DNA of 64,000 nt, from positions 4,485,650 to 4,549,649 of the forward strand of contig NC_092408.1 in the NCBI RefSeq assembly GCF_009017415.1, in the 5' to 3' direction. Source of the stretch: Aspergillus flavus (lineage: Eukaryota > Ascomycota > Eurotiomycetes > Eurotiales > Aspergillaceae). The notes beneath the pieces were generated by a model. That model ran no database searches. It was not told the origin of the DNA and was given only the letters and a program-made list of their open reading frames with translations. This document shows, piece after piece, positions 46,701 to 57,171 of this stretch. Every line of letters begins with the position of its first letter. The first letter of the stretch is position 1. A program made the translations under genes and the position numbers.

Positions 46701-49678
46701 GCAGCTGACTCCGGGATCAATGTCGTCCTCTTCGATCCAGCATCTACGGAGCTTGCGACAGGACTCCGGTCCAATATGGTGGAGGACCTGCAAGCAATCA
46801 GTATTAAGGAATCAGCATGTACCCCATTTGAAGCCAGTGTGCAACCGCAGCTCCCCACGGACCCATGCTACATGATTTATACCTCTGTAAGTCGCCCCTT
46901 TGCTTGGCAGGCTTATGCATACTCTCAAACTTCGGTCTAACCTCCAACCTGCAGGGAAGCACGGGCCGCCCTAAGGGCGTTGTACTCTGCCATGAGAGCG
47001 TCTCTGAAATGCTAGCAGCCATGCATGACAAGTTTGAGTTTACCACGTCTGATCGGTTTTTGCAAAACGTTTCTCCGGCATTTGACCTCTCCGTTGTCCA
47101 GATATTCTCGGCCCTGACCGCAGGCGCCCGACTCTGTGTCGCTAGCCAACGCACACGGAAGGACCCGATCGCCCTCGGCGATTTTATGCGCAGCGAGTCC
47201 ATATCAGTAACGTACTTCACACCCAGCTCACTTGCTTTAGTTCTAGAGCACAATCCAGATGCTCTTCGTGCGTGTGCACACTATCGGATTTCCCTGTGCG
47301 CCGGTGAGTGGCTACCAACCCGTGTCGCAAGAGCCTTCCATGACTCAGGCTGCCCGGCAACATTGTACAATGGCTGGGGCCCTACAGAGACGGTCGTGCA
47401 AACCACCTTCCATCAGGTCACTTGGCCGGAGGATGATCATCACAATATCCCAATCGGACATGCCATCGGCAACAATCGTCATTATGTCGTCGATCCCGCC
47501 ATGAACCCGCTGCCGCCAGGCTTCACTGGAGAGATATGCATTGGAGGGCCTCAGGTCGCGCTCGGCTATCGCAACCGGTTAGAAGAGAACAAGAAAGAAT
47601 TTTGCAGCAATCCATTTGCCTTGCCGAGTGACCACGACAAGGGATGGACCCGTCTATGTCGGACTGGTGACAGGGGACGCTTTCTACCCGATGGCCAGCT
47701 CCAATTTGTCGAACGCATCTCCGGTGACAAGCAGATTAAGCTGCGCGGTTACCGCATTGATTTAGGGGAGGTGGAGCATGTGCTTCACCAAGCCTCTCAG
47801 ACAGGCCAGGGGCAGGGGCTGGCGAACCTTGCTGTAGTGGCTCGCACGATCGGGGAGAACAGCTCGTCCTTGACGGATGATCGTCTGCTGATTGCATTCG
47901 TAACGACAAAACAGCCTGTGCCACTGCCGGAACAAGGATGGTACTCTTGGTACCTAAATTCGACTTCGCAAGGTTCCCTTCCCGAGTACATGATCCCAAG
48001 TGCGTATGTGTTTCTCAACGCTCTGCCAATCACCAGCAACGGCAAAGTCGATCGGAAGCTCCTCACCCAATGCGACATGAATCCTACGTTCCCTTCCAAT
48101 CCCGCACCGGCAGCCGTTGATGGAGGAACAGGTCAGGTATCCAGAGAGCGGGAACATCAAGATGCCATGGCGGCCATCATTCAGACCTGGAAGGATATTC
48201 TCAAGGTTGATCGACCTATTCTTTCTACGGATAATTTTTTTGAGCTGGGAGGTCAAAGCGTTCTTCTCATGCGCGTTCAGTCAAAGTTACGACGCACATT
48301 AGGGGTTTCTCTTTCTCTGCCGGAAATGATCCGCACGCCCACTCCATCGCATATCGCGGATCTTCTCATAAGCCATTCACAGGGGTCACAACAACCGAAT
48401 AGCAGTGCGTCCGCTCTGGTGGAGGATGTGAGTTGGGAGGAGGAGTGCAGATTGCCGAATGAGGAGCAGTACATGATTCCGTTGGGATGCCGCCGGCCTC
48501 TTCGATCCTCCATCACGGATATTTTGCTAACAGGCTCGGAAACCTTCAATGGCATCCACATGCTTGCTCACTTGCTTCTCCAAGATTCCCATACCACGAT
48601 TCATGTCATCGGCACGCACTCCCCGCTCACCCACAGCCAGCTCATCGCCTCTTTACATGACCATCGTCTCCTCCATCATACGATAGCTATTGAGCAGGTT
48701 TCTTCTCGTGTCCACTGTGTGCCAGGCTCCCTCTCAGAGGCATACTTGGGACTTTCTCACCACAGCTTTCAGGCCCTGGCGCGAAGGGTCCAGAGTATTT
48801 ATCACTTAGCCTCTGAAATATCGCTGCTGAAATCGTACCAGAGTCTCAAGCGGATAAACACCACGTCTGCACTGACCCTGATTGAGTTAGCCCGGAGCGG
48901 CGGGCACTGCAGTGAGATCCACTATCTCTCTACTTGGAGTGTACCGCATTTGCAGTCGTGGAGTCAGGCAAAACGCTCACGGCCCGAGATCGATGTGGGT
49001 GAAACCGCCATGGGCCACTTTACGCCGCCACCAACCAACCAATCCGGCTATTTCCAATCCCGTTGGGTCACTGAGATGCTTTTCACCGAAGCCTCCAAAC
49101 GGGGCTTTCCTATCACCATCTACCGGTCCTCTGCCGTGACTGAGGCCGCACATACGGGCGTTCCCGCACCCAAGGACGACTTGGTTCGTGCTCTTCTCAT
49201 CGATATGCTCCGTCATCGGGCAATCCCCAAGACAAACGCCACTATCAACCCCTTCGTCATTGATTTCATCCCAGTGGACTATCTTGTTCAAGCACTCGGC
49301 CATATTTCCCGCTCTGAGGAGGGTGGTCGGGCATCGGCGCTACAGGTCTATCACCTTGTCAACCCGTCACCCCTTCCGCTGGATGAACTGCCCCGGGTGA
49401 TGGGGAAGATTAGCGGCGATGGGGTCACCGGCCGCAAGGTGGACTTGGACCAGTGGCTAGAAATCGTTGGCAAAGGGGCTAACGAACAGGAGCAGCTCCG
49501 CTTGGAGACTATGAAATCATATTTTGAGCTAGGGCACACAATGTTCCAGCTGACGCGCACCAACACCGATGCCGTCTTGGAGCGATATAAATTTCTCGAA
49601 TGCCCTGCAGTCAACGAGAAGTACCTATCGCATCTATGGAAGACTGATAGTATACGCTCGGTGATGCCTTTGAACTGA
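37778..49678 (+). CDS. Hybrid PKS-NRPS (KS-AT-DH-psiMT-ER-KR-ACP-C-A-T-R*)
   Basis: 3917 residues; exons 37778-38059, 38139-46886 and 46955-49678 (introns 79 and 68 bp, phase 0). KS about 46-460 with C211, H346, H385; AT about 569-887 with S664 in GHSSG; DH about 960-1240 with H993 (HxxxGxxxxP) and D1177; a ghost methyltransferase near 1314 without a SAM motif; ER about 1629-1961 with GAAGGVG; KR about 1981-2200 with GGLGGLG and SNYSAAN; ACP S2299; C from about 2392 with HHIATDH at 2522-2528; A about 2861-3371 with YTSGSTGRPKG spanning intron 2 and NGKVDRK; T S3445; terminal Rossmann domain from about 3530 with TGSETFNG (3536-3543) and YFQSR (Y3709, R3713). It builds a reduced polyketide, joins it to an amino acid and releases it, perhaps as a tetramate. 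No trans-ER gene is nearby, consistent with the in-cis ER. Confidence 0.95.
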
Positions 49679-50520
49679 AGCTGTCTTGGAATATGTCCAC
49701 ATGGATATAGCATGCGGGGATGGTGTTTCTACCCTTAAGAAGAGCAGGAAAGTGGCATTCTTCAGTGAAACAGATGTATGCTAAGAGCAGAACAGACAAT
49801 GAATAATCTTGTATAATCTGCTGCAGGCTAGTAATCCTCGGTAGTGAGGACTAGATGTCCAATTGTATTTTGCTATAGTCCTTAAAGACTATTTCTAGTT
49901 TAACCCTAATATAGTCTTCTATACAATTGCAAAAATCTGAAATTCTCTAGTACTAAGTATCCTAGCACCTACTGGCCTCCAGCGCCCCGTAAGCGTACCG
50001 CGAGTTGATCCCCCCTTACACTGGTACTTATAACACTAGTCTATATTATCAGGAGGTTAAGGCCCTAATGTCAGAGGCTATGGGATACTATCAGATTCAA
50101 CAGTACCTTGCTCTGGTTGAGGTACATTGTATTATTAGATAGGTGGAGTCCTATTGAATCGTATACTCAGGGAGTACAAAATACATGCATTGCCGATCGT
50201 ATGTCTAGTCTCTGGGGGTCGTCAGAGCTAGAATTGGCGCTCACAGGCCGGAGCGAGGTCTAAAAAGAAACAGTATAGATGTGAGCTTAAGTATTACGCT
50301 CTTAACATTACCTACACGGTTGGCAGCTTGGTAGATGAAAAGGTGAGAATAGTTTGGCTGCAAACAACGACTGGCACAATATTTATGGAGAAGGAATGGA
50401 AACACTGTAGGGGAAAACACACAATCTTTCAACTATCACTCTGTATCACTAAGCGTGCTCCTCCTACAACGCCGAACCTTTGAGAACAATGTCTTCCACC
50501 CCTTCTAAAGATCAGTCATT
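49679..50520. other. Intergenic right of the PKS-NRPS
   Basis: About 840 bp. No gene is supported. The part 49975-50270 has a different texture (GC-richer, with short stop-broken frames) and might be a transposon scrap, but I found no boundaries. Confidence 0.4.
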
Positions 50521-51968
50521 TTACCCTTGGGCGCCCAATGGCATTTGGCTATGGCCACGAGGATTATAGGCATCTGCAGCGCCAAAGCTACCGAGCCTTT
50601 GTTGACCAGTGCCAGAGCCGTAGCCTTTTCGGTCTACAGGCCAAGGGTAAGGGTCATAGTTTGCATCCGCAAGGCCGACTCTTATAGATGATGATCCAGG
50701 GTTGCCGAAATCCAGGATGATATATTTATCGATCAGAAAAGTCTCGCCAAAGTTTCCAATAACAAAGTCATCCCATCCAAACGCACGAACATTCAAGATC
50801 GAGTACTCTTCCTCAACAGGATGAGGGACCACATAGTCATATGGGTGAATCTTCCATTCACGGTTGGATGCACCGAATCTGTATTTGAGAGGTTCCAACC
50901 CATCAAGCGCACTGTTGGGAAACTTGTAGAAGTCCTGCTGTGCATTGTTGGGCTGGTCCGAAGGCTTAAGGCATGTTTTTGTCGCATTCACCGTCTCGAT
51001 CAGCTTTTTGTATCCCTCTTGCGACACAGGGGCGCCGCGGCCGTAGCTGGCATGGTCAAATACTCCGCCGGCGCTTTTATTCACAGCAAGCTCCTCGTCG
51101 CCAATTGCGAACCCGGAGAGCTCCAAAGTCCAGTAGTTATAAATAGGCGGCTTATATATGAAATCAATATCATTTACCAGGGGGAACTTTATGATATCGT
51201 GCCATTCGATCTCACCATGCACAAAGTCTTGTCGGTACCCTCCAAGCGTCTGAATCCCATCATGCCCATTACAGGGGCTCCTGTTGGTGCCGTAGCAGTA
51301 CAAGAATCCAGTTTGTGTGTTGTTCCAAGCACCGGCCTCATAAGCCTGGTAGAAAGGGGATTGGATAGATGCTATTGTTATGCGTTAGTCGACTGGTTTG
51401 GTTATGTGGTATTAATCATTTGATACACACCATTCTTTATATCGTCAGAAAACACAGGAGAGAATCCCAAGACGGCAGCAAAAGGGAACATGATCTGTCT
51501 GGCATCGAATTGGGCATTGGATGCCTGAACGGTCGCCTTGACCTCGACGGGTCCAACTTTGACCACCTCACGGGCGATGTCGGCATCAATGGGATTCGTG
51601 AAGAAAAAGTGGTTTGGATTCCAATGGAGAGACCTTTCAGAAGGCAGTGGTTGGAAGGAATGAGAGTCTGACTGGTAAAAACGCTCTTGACACCGATTCA
51701 GACATTTATCTCCATCACCTGTGGGGTCTCCATAGCAGGTGGTAGTAAGCACAAAATGCCCAATCCAGGTCCAGTCAACGAAAGCCCTAAGGTCTTGTGC
51801 CGGTGACCCCATAGATATACTTGTCGTGAAGCCTGCTTGGGTCCAGTCAACTGGCATGTCGTACGTCGTGTGGATGGCCGACTCCGTAGTCAAGGGAGCG
51901 GCAGCCGTGAGGCACACAGCTGCCATAAAGGCCAGACCAATGCCCCAGAAATGATAGGGGATGGTCAT
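50521..51968 (-). CDS. Secreted aspartic-protease-fold protein lacking catalytic motifs
   Basis: 462 residues from exons 51968-51431 and 51371-50521, joined over a 59-bp intron (GTGTGT..AATAG). An N-terminal hydrophobic signal segment (about residues 8-24) comes first. FTTSISMGSPAQDLRAFVDWTW matches the N-lobe of pepsin-like proteases, yet the DTGS position reads DWTW; the C-lobe position (AGGVFDHASYGRGAPVSQEGYKKL) reads DHAS instead of DTGT/S. The flap and the C-lobe strands (TLELSGFAIGDEEL, FVIGNFGETFLIDKYIILDF) are kept. It is therefore probably a non-proteolytic secreted A1-family homologue with a binding role. It is intact as a reading frame, so it is not called a pseudogene. No evident link to the PKS-NRPS cluster. 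Confidence 0.8.
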
Positions 51969-52680
51969 GATGAATTGAAAAAGGGCCTGACCCGCCTCTT
52001 GCCGATAAATCGTTGCTAGATGGCTTCACTGAAGTGCGTCTGTTGTTGTGTTTCGCCCTTCCAGAGTGATATTTCGGAGAGTCAACTGATAGCGGTACCA
52101 TAGCATTCACAAATACCTCTGGATCCCGTTCAATCGCACACTCGATGACTTTTCAATACAATGATGGGATCATTACAAATTAGCTTACCCATCTCACATC
52201 AATGATCTAGACTCTCTTCGATGTGACATGAACAGCAAGAGTTAGTCATCTAGAACCCCTCGCCGCGGAGTACATGCAGCACTGTTATGTGTACATGATA
52301 CGTTCAGAAGCTGTCAATGATGATACGATACCTAAGTAATTATCCTATCAGGGGTCTTCTATGGGAAGGTCCGCGGCCCCACGGAGAATGACAATTTGGG
52401 TCCCGCGGGACTCAAATATCCGACCCGTTTGCAGCCCTTCAGAATACTACTCAATGCCCGGCAGTTCAATTTACGAAGGGTGTAATGCTTAGATATCGAT
52501 GAAAACTATTCAGAAGGGAACATAATTCTGCCCCTCCAACGATAATGTCTAATTAGAGTGGTATTCGGGCCGGGTTCGGGTCCTAGATCTAGAAACCGCC
52601 CCCGACCCGGCTCCAGTTTCGGGTTCTTGATCTAGGACCCGCCCCGGCCCTGAACCCATAGAGATTTTAGTTAATCTAAT
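51969..52680. other. Intergenic; border between genes and repeat-only subtelomere
   Basis: Promoter side of the protease-like gene. CCGCGG occurs at about 52263 and 52371-52376. Base composition drops sharply after about 52680; no gene lies to the right. Confidence 0.55.
52567..52651. repeat. GC-rich inverted repeat at the subtelomere border
   Basis: Arms CGGGTCCTAGATC (52577-52589) and GATCTAGGACCCG (52629-52641) are perfect 13-bp complements and extend outward with GGGCCGGG / CCCGGCCC after a small mismatch. The spacer is 39 bp. It is GC-rich and lies directly before the AT-only zone. Possible foldback or TIR scrap. Confidence 0.5.
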
Positions 52681-53206
52681 TTATTAGATTCTTATTACAG
52701 TGGGATGCAAAAAGTTCGAAACCAGCCGCTTTTACCACCCTATATACCGCCTTAGATCAATCCAATCAAATTTAGGCATCTAAATCTATACACGTCGATA
52801 TATGTATTAAATTATAGCTCTTAAAAAGAAAGTAGATTCTTAGATTTACTTATATATATAAGCTATATAGTATTAGATAAGATCTAACTAAAATCTATTA
52901 AAAATACTCTAAAATATCTTTTTCTACTATTAAAACTACTATATATTAAAAGTTAATTTAAATTAATAATACTATACGCGCGCGTTCTAGCTGTCTTTAA
53001 AATTTTATAAAATAATAATATAATTATATATATAATTTAGCTTATTTAGAATTTTATATATAATATATTAATCTACTTGTAAAGATAGATTATATAGTTA
53101 AAGATTATTTTATTTAATATTTACTAAATAAAATAGATTACTATAAATAGAAGTAGTTAAATTAATCTAAAATTAAATTTATTTATATAGCTAAATATAA
53201 GCGCTC
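52681..53206. other. RIP-degraded AT-rich DNA, start of repeat-only zone
   Basis: Almost only A and T, with very few CpG dinucleotides and no open frame of note. Origin not identifiable. Confidence 0.6.
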
Positions 53207-53456
53207 TGCCGGTATACTATTATCTATAGATAGTAGGCCTACAGAGTATAGTTAGTCAATAGACTTTAGAAATATAGTATTAGAAAGCTTAAGATTATTT
53301 AGAATTATATAGTAGTTCTTCTATCTAATATAATAAAATAAATTATTTAAAAATTAAAATTCTCTATATAATTCTAATATAAATATATTTATATATTATA
53401 TAAATTAGTAGTCTATTAGTAATTTATTTATATAGAATCTAGTTATCTAAAATAAT
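53207..53456 (+). repeat. Dispersed AT-rich repeat (copy 2)
   Basis: Parallels 25150-25405 in the same orientation; differences are mostly transitions. It ends at GTTATCTAAAATAAT (53442-53456), the RIP form of the palindrome at 25391-25405. Its inverted partner starts 17 bp to the right. Confidence 0.65.
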
Positions 53457-53473
53457 CTATTATTATAATAATG

Positions 53474-53790
53474 GTTATCTTAGGCAACTAGATCCCGCGT
53501 AAGCAAGCTACTAGAGAACCACTAGCTTATATAATATATAAATATATTTATATTAGAATTATATAGAAAATTTTAATTCTTAAATAATTTATTCTATTAT
53601 ACTCTATAGAGAAACTACTATATAATTCTAAATAATTTTAAGCCTTCTAATACTATATTTCTAAAGTCTATTAGTTAACTATATTTTATAAATCTACTAT
53701 TAATAAATAATAATATACTAGTAGAGTATTTATAGTTTAAATTATTTTAATTTAATAATTTTAAAATAGTTAATATATAAAGTTTAAATA
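53474..53790 (-). repeat. Dispersed AT-rich repeat (copy 3, inverted)
   Basis: Reverse-complement copy of the unit at 25100-25405, beginning on the minus strand with GTTGCCTAAGATAAC (53474-53488). Its distal part parallels the 3' end of the DUF6604-like pseudogene flank. It forms a head-to-head pair with copy 2. Confidence 0.65.
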
Positions 53791-54056
53791 TTTTACTACT
53801 AGTAAATTTTTTAAAAACTAATAGTATAGTTATTTAATTATCTATAATTTAAAAAACTTTTTAAAAAAAATTTTTAATAAGCTAAAATACTTAACTGTTT
53901 AATATCTTAATAGAACTAATTATTAAAAAGAATAAAAATAAAATTTTTAAAAAAAAACTAATATTAAAGTATTAAAGCAAAGAATTAATATTATTGTTTA
54001 ATATAATTATATAAATAGCTAAAATATTAAAAATAATTATATAAATATTACGCCCG

Positions 54057-54345
54057 GGGCTTTATTATTAAGTCTAAAACCAGTTAGCAGACCACATTTC
54101 AAGAATTACTAATCTAAAGTTATCTTTAATTTCTATTATTATTAAGTTATAATTTTAATAAAGTAGAAGTTATTATAGAATCTTTATTAATACTAGATTA
54201 CTATTATTATAAGAATATAGTTAATATAAGACTACTATTAATACTAGACTACTATTATTATAGAGATATAGTTAATATAAAACTATTATTAATACTATAT
54301 TTAAATCTAAGAGCTAGATCTATTAAATATATATTGTTATAGACC
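54057..54345 (+). repeat. Second inverted repeat pair, left arm
   Basis: Starts CCGGGGCTTTATTATTAAG and matches the reverse complement of 54660-54945. It contains a roughly 55-60 bp tandem duplication (about 54186-54300; unit TTAATACTAGACTACTATTA and on). Confidence 0.55.
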
Positions 54346-54659
54346 CTTGTTTAGCATATTTTATTAAAGATAGATATATAAGATAGAATAATAATAAAAT
54401 AATAATAGCCAATTTCTAAGTAAAAGATATCTAATAAATTATTTATTTAATAATTATTTAAAAAAAGCTATAGATATTAATATTAGCTATTATAATATAG
54501 TTATATATATTATAGTAATAATATAACTAAATATATTAATAAATATAATAAGTTAATAGTATTAATAAAATATATTATATTATTAATATAAAAAATTATA
54601 ATAATAATATAATAAATAAAAATATATAAAAATATTTATTTATATACTTAATTTAGTTT

Positions 54660-54945
54660 TTTATAATTAATATATATTATTATTATAGAGTTATCTTTAA
54701 TAGTAAGACTAGTCTTAATTTATTTATACTCTCTTAACTATTAGATATATATATTTAATAGATCTAGTCTTTTAAATTTAAATCTAGTATATTAATAATA
54801 GTCTAGTATTAATTATATTTCTATAATAACAGTAGTCTAGTAATAATAGAAATTAAACAATAACTTTCAATTAGTAATTCTTAGAATATAATCTATTAAC
54901 TAGTCTTAGATTTAATAATAAAGCCCTAGATATAATATATTAATT
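54660..54945 (-). repeat. Second inverted repeat pair, right arm
   Basis: On the minus strand starts CTAGGGCTTTATTATTAAAT and parallels 54057-54345. These may be ends of one foldback element or opposed long terminal repeats of two elements. Confidence 0.55.
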
Positions 54946-56850
54946 ATTAGTCTATATAAATTAAACTATATTTAAACTTAAAATAATAATATAATTTTAA
55001 AAATAAATAAAAAAGATATAGCTACTAGCTCTAGTACTAATAGTCTAATATTAATATTTATTATAATTCTAATCTTTATTTAATTAATTAAAATAATTAA
55101 TTAGCTCTAAAAATAAATTATCTAGCTAGAGATATATCTAATAATTAAAACTATTAAAATTAAAATTCTAGAACTATTTTATAAATAGTATAATAAACTT
55201 TAAGAATTTCTAATCTAATTAAAATTATATTTTAGAGTTAATTATAATAAAATAGAAGTTAATAGTAATAAGATTTATTTTATATCTATTTATTTTATTA
55301 ATAGAGTATTTAATTAATTTAAATTCTTTATTTAAAAATATTATAAAAAAATAAAAAAAAAATAAAATAATAAAATAAAGAAAATCTTTATATTCTTTAA
55401 TATATTTAAAAAATATTTTAAATAGACTTTTAAAAATATTAATATAATTTAGAATATAAAATAAGAGTTTTAATAATTATAATATACTAGATTAATTAGT
55501 AAATTAATATTAAATTTTATATAAATTATTATTTATTTAGATTAGAATAAATATATATATATTACTAAATTTAAAAAATTATTAAAACTAAAAATCTAGA
55601 AAAAACTTATCTAGATAAAAAAATCTAATATATTCTATAAAATAATTACATAAATAATTAAAATTAATAATAAATTATATAATTTTAACTAAAAAAGAAA
55701 GAGTTAAAATAATTATATTATATTAAAAAATAATTATACTAGATAATATAGTATAAATAAAAAAGAATATATATAATTATAAAGCTAAGAATATTAAAAT
55801 TCTTATAATCTATAATCTATAGAATTAAATATTGCTAAAAAAAAGAGTTAATTAAAAGATAGTTTTTTTAAAAAAAATATTAAAAATATAAATAGCTTTA
55901 TTTTAATTATAAAAAAGTAGAATATATATTAAAAAATTATTAATAAAAAAAAATTAATAATAGTAGAATAGATTATTTTAGTAATTAAATATAACTAAGA
56001 ATAAAGAATTAATATAATTAAATATTACTATAGATATATATACTATTAATAGTTAAGCTAAAAAAATTTATTATATTACTAGAATTAAAAGTCTAATTAT
56101 AAATAAAATTAATAGAGAAATTAGAGCTATATAGTTTAATATTAATATAGATTTATTAATAAAAGATATAGAATAATACTAAGAAAATAAATCTAATAAT
56201 AATAATTAAATTATACTAGATTAGCTTACTATTTATATTAATTAAATTATATAGCTATATATTAATTAAAATTAAAATAATTTATAAAATACTATAGAGT
56301 AATAGTATAGTTAATTTAATAGAAATAAAATTAATAAATTTAAATAAATTAATAATAAATTATAATATAAAATTATTATAAAATTAATTAAAGAATATAT
56401 AAAATATATACTAATCTATAGAATAAATAGTTCTAATAATATTAATTAATATAATAAGTCTATTTTAAGTCTTAACTAATTAAATTAAATTTTAATTAAA
56501 ATTAATTCTCTAAATAAAAAATATAGTATTTAATAGATTAATTATAATTCTAATATAGAGAGACTTTTTAAAATATTTAAAATATTAAAAAATCTCTAAA
56601 ATAAAAATAAAAATATATATTAATAAATTATAATATTTATTAATATATTATAAGAAAGAATATTACTATAATTAAAATAAAGAATATTAATATCTAGACT
56701 ATATTAAAGATAATAAATTAAAATTAAATTATTATAAAAATAAAAGATTTTTATAAATTAAATTAATAATATACTTAATAAAATAGTATATAATTTAAAA
56801 AGATTTTTTTATAATTATTTAAAATATTATTAGAATAATATCTATATTAA
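54946..56850 (+). mobile_element. Remains of an older retroelement, split by a later insertion
   Basis: AT-only sequence of about 1.9 kb that resumes at 63604 after the inserted LTR element. The last codons before the insertion, read on the plus strand, are Y-stop-N-N-I-Y-I, which fits a RIP-altered Y-x-D-D reverse-transcriptase core (GAT to AAT twice). This is suggestive only. Confidence 0.35.
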
Positions 56851-57171
56851 TGTCAGAGGAATATCTACTAGTCAGGGTAGAGGACCTATCAACTAGATAA
56901 GGATACGTGGGCAAAGCACTAGACAGTAGATACTAGAGATAGAAGATTAATTCTTAATTTTTTACTAATAACTACAGTACTAATTTATAGTTAAGAATCT
57001 CTAGAATTCTCTATATATAATAATTAATTCTTCTAATAGAGCTATTATATATTATTAAAAAAATAATAGATATAAATACTAAAAATACTATTTAGTTACT
57101 AGAATATCTATATATCTAGAATAGAATATACTATATAGTTATTTTATATAATTATTATTATTTCTATAATA
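56851..57171 (-). repeat. LTR of the retrotransposon (left copy)
   Basis: 321 bp starting TGTCAGAGGAATATC. It keeps more G and C in its first 90 bp than the right copy. Confidence 0.8.

Noticed and set aside
27987..49678. Assignment to cyclopiazonic acid, leporin, aspyridone or cytochalasan clusters
   Set aside because: The required partner genes (dimethylallyl transferase, trans-ER, ring-forming enzymes) are absent and the PKS has its own ER.
49975..50270. Possible retroelement scrap right of the PKS-NRPS
   Set aside because: No terminal repeats, target duplication or protein motif could be found.
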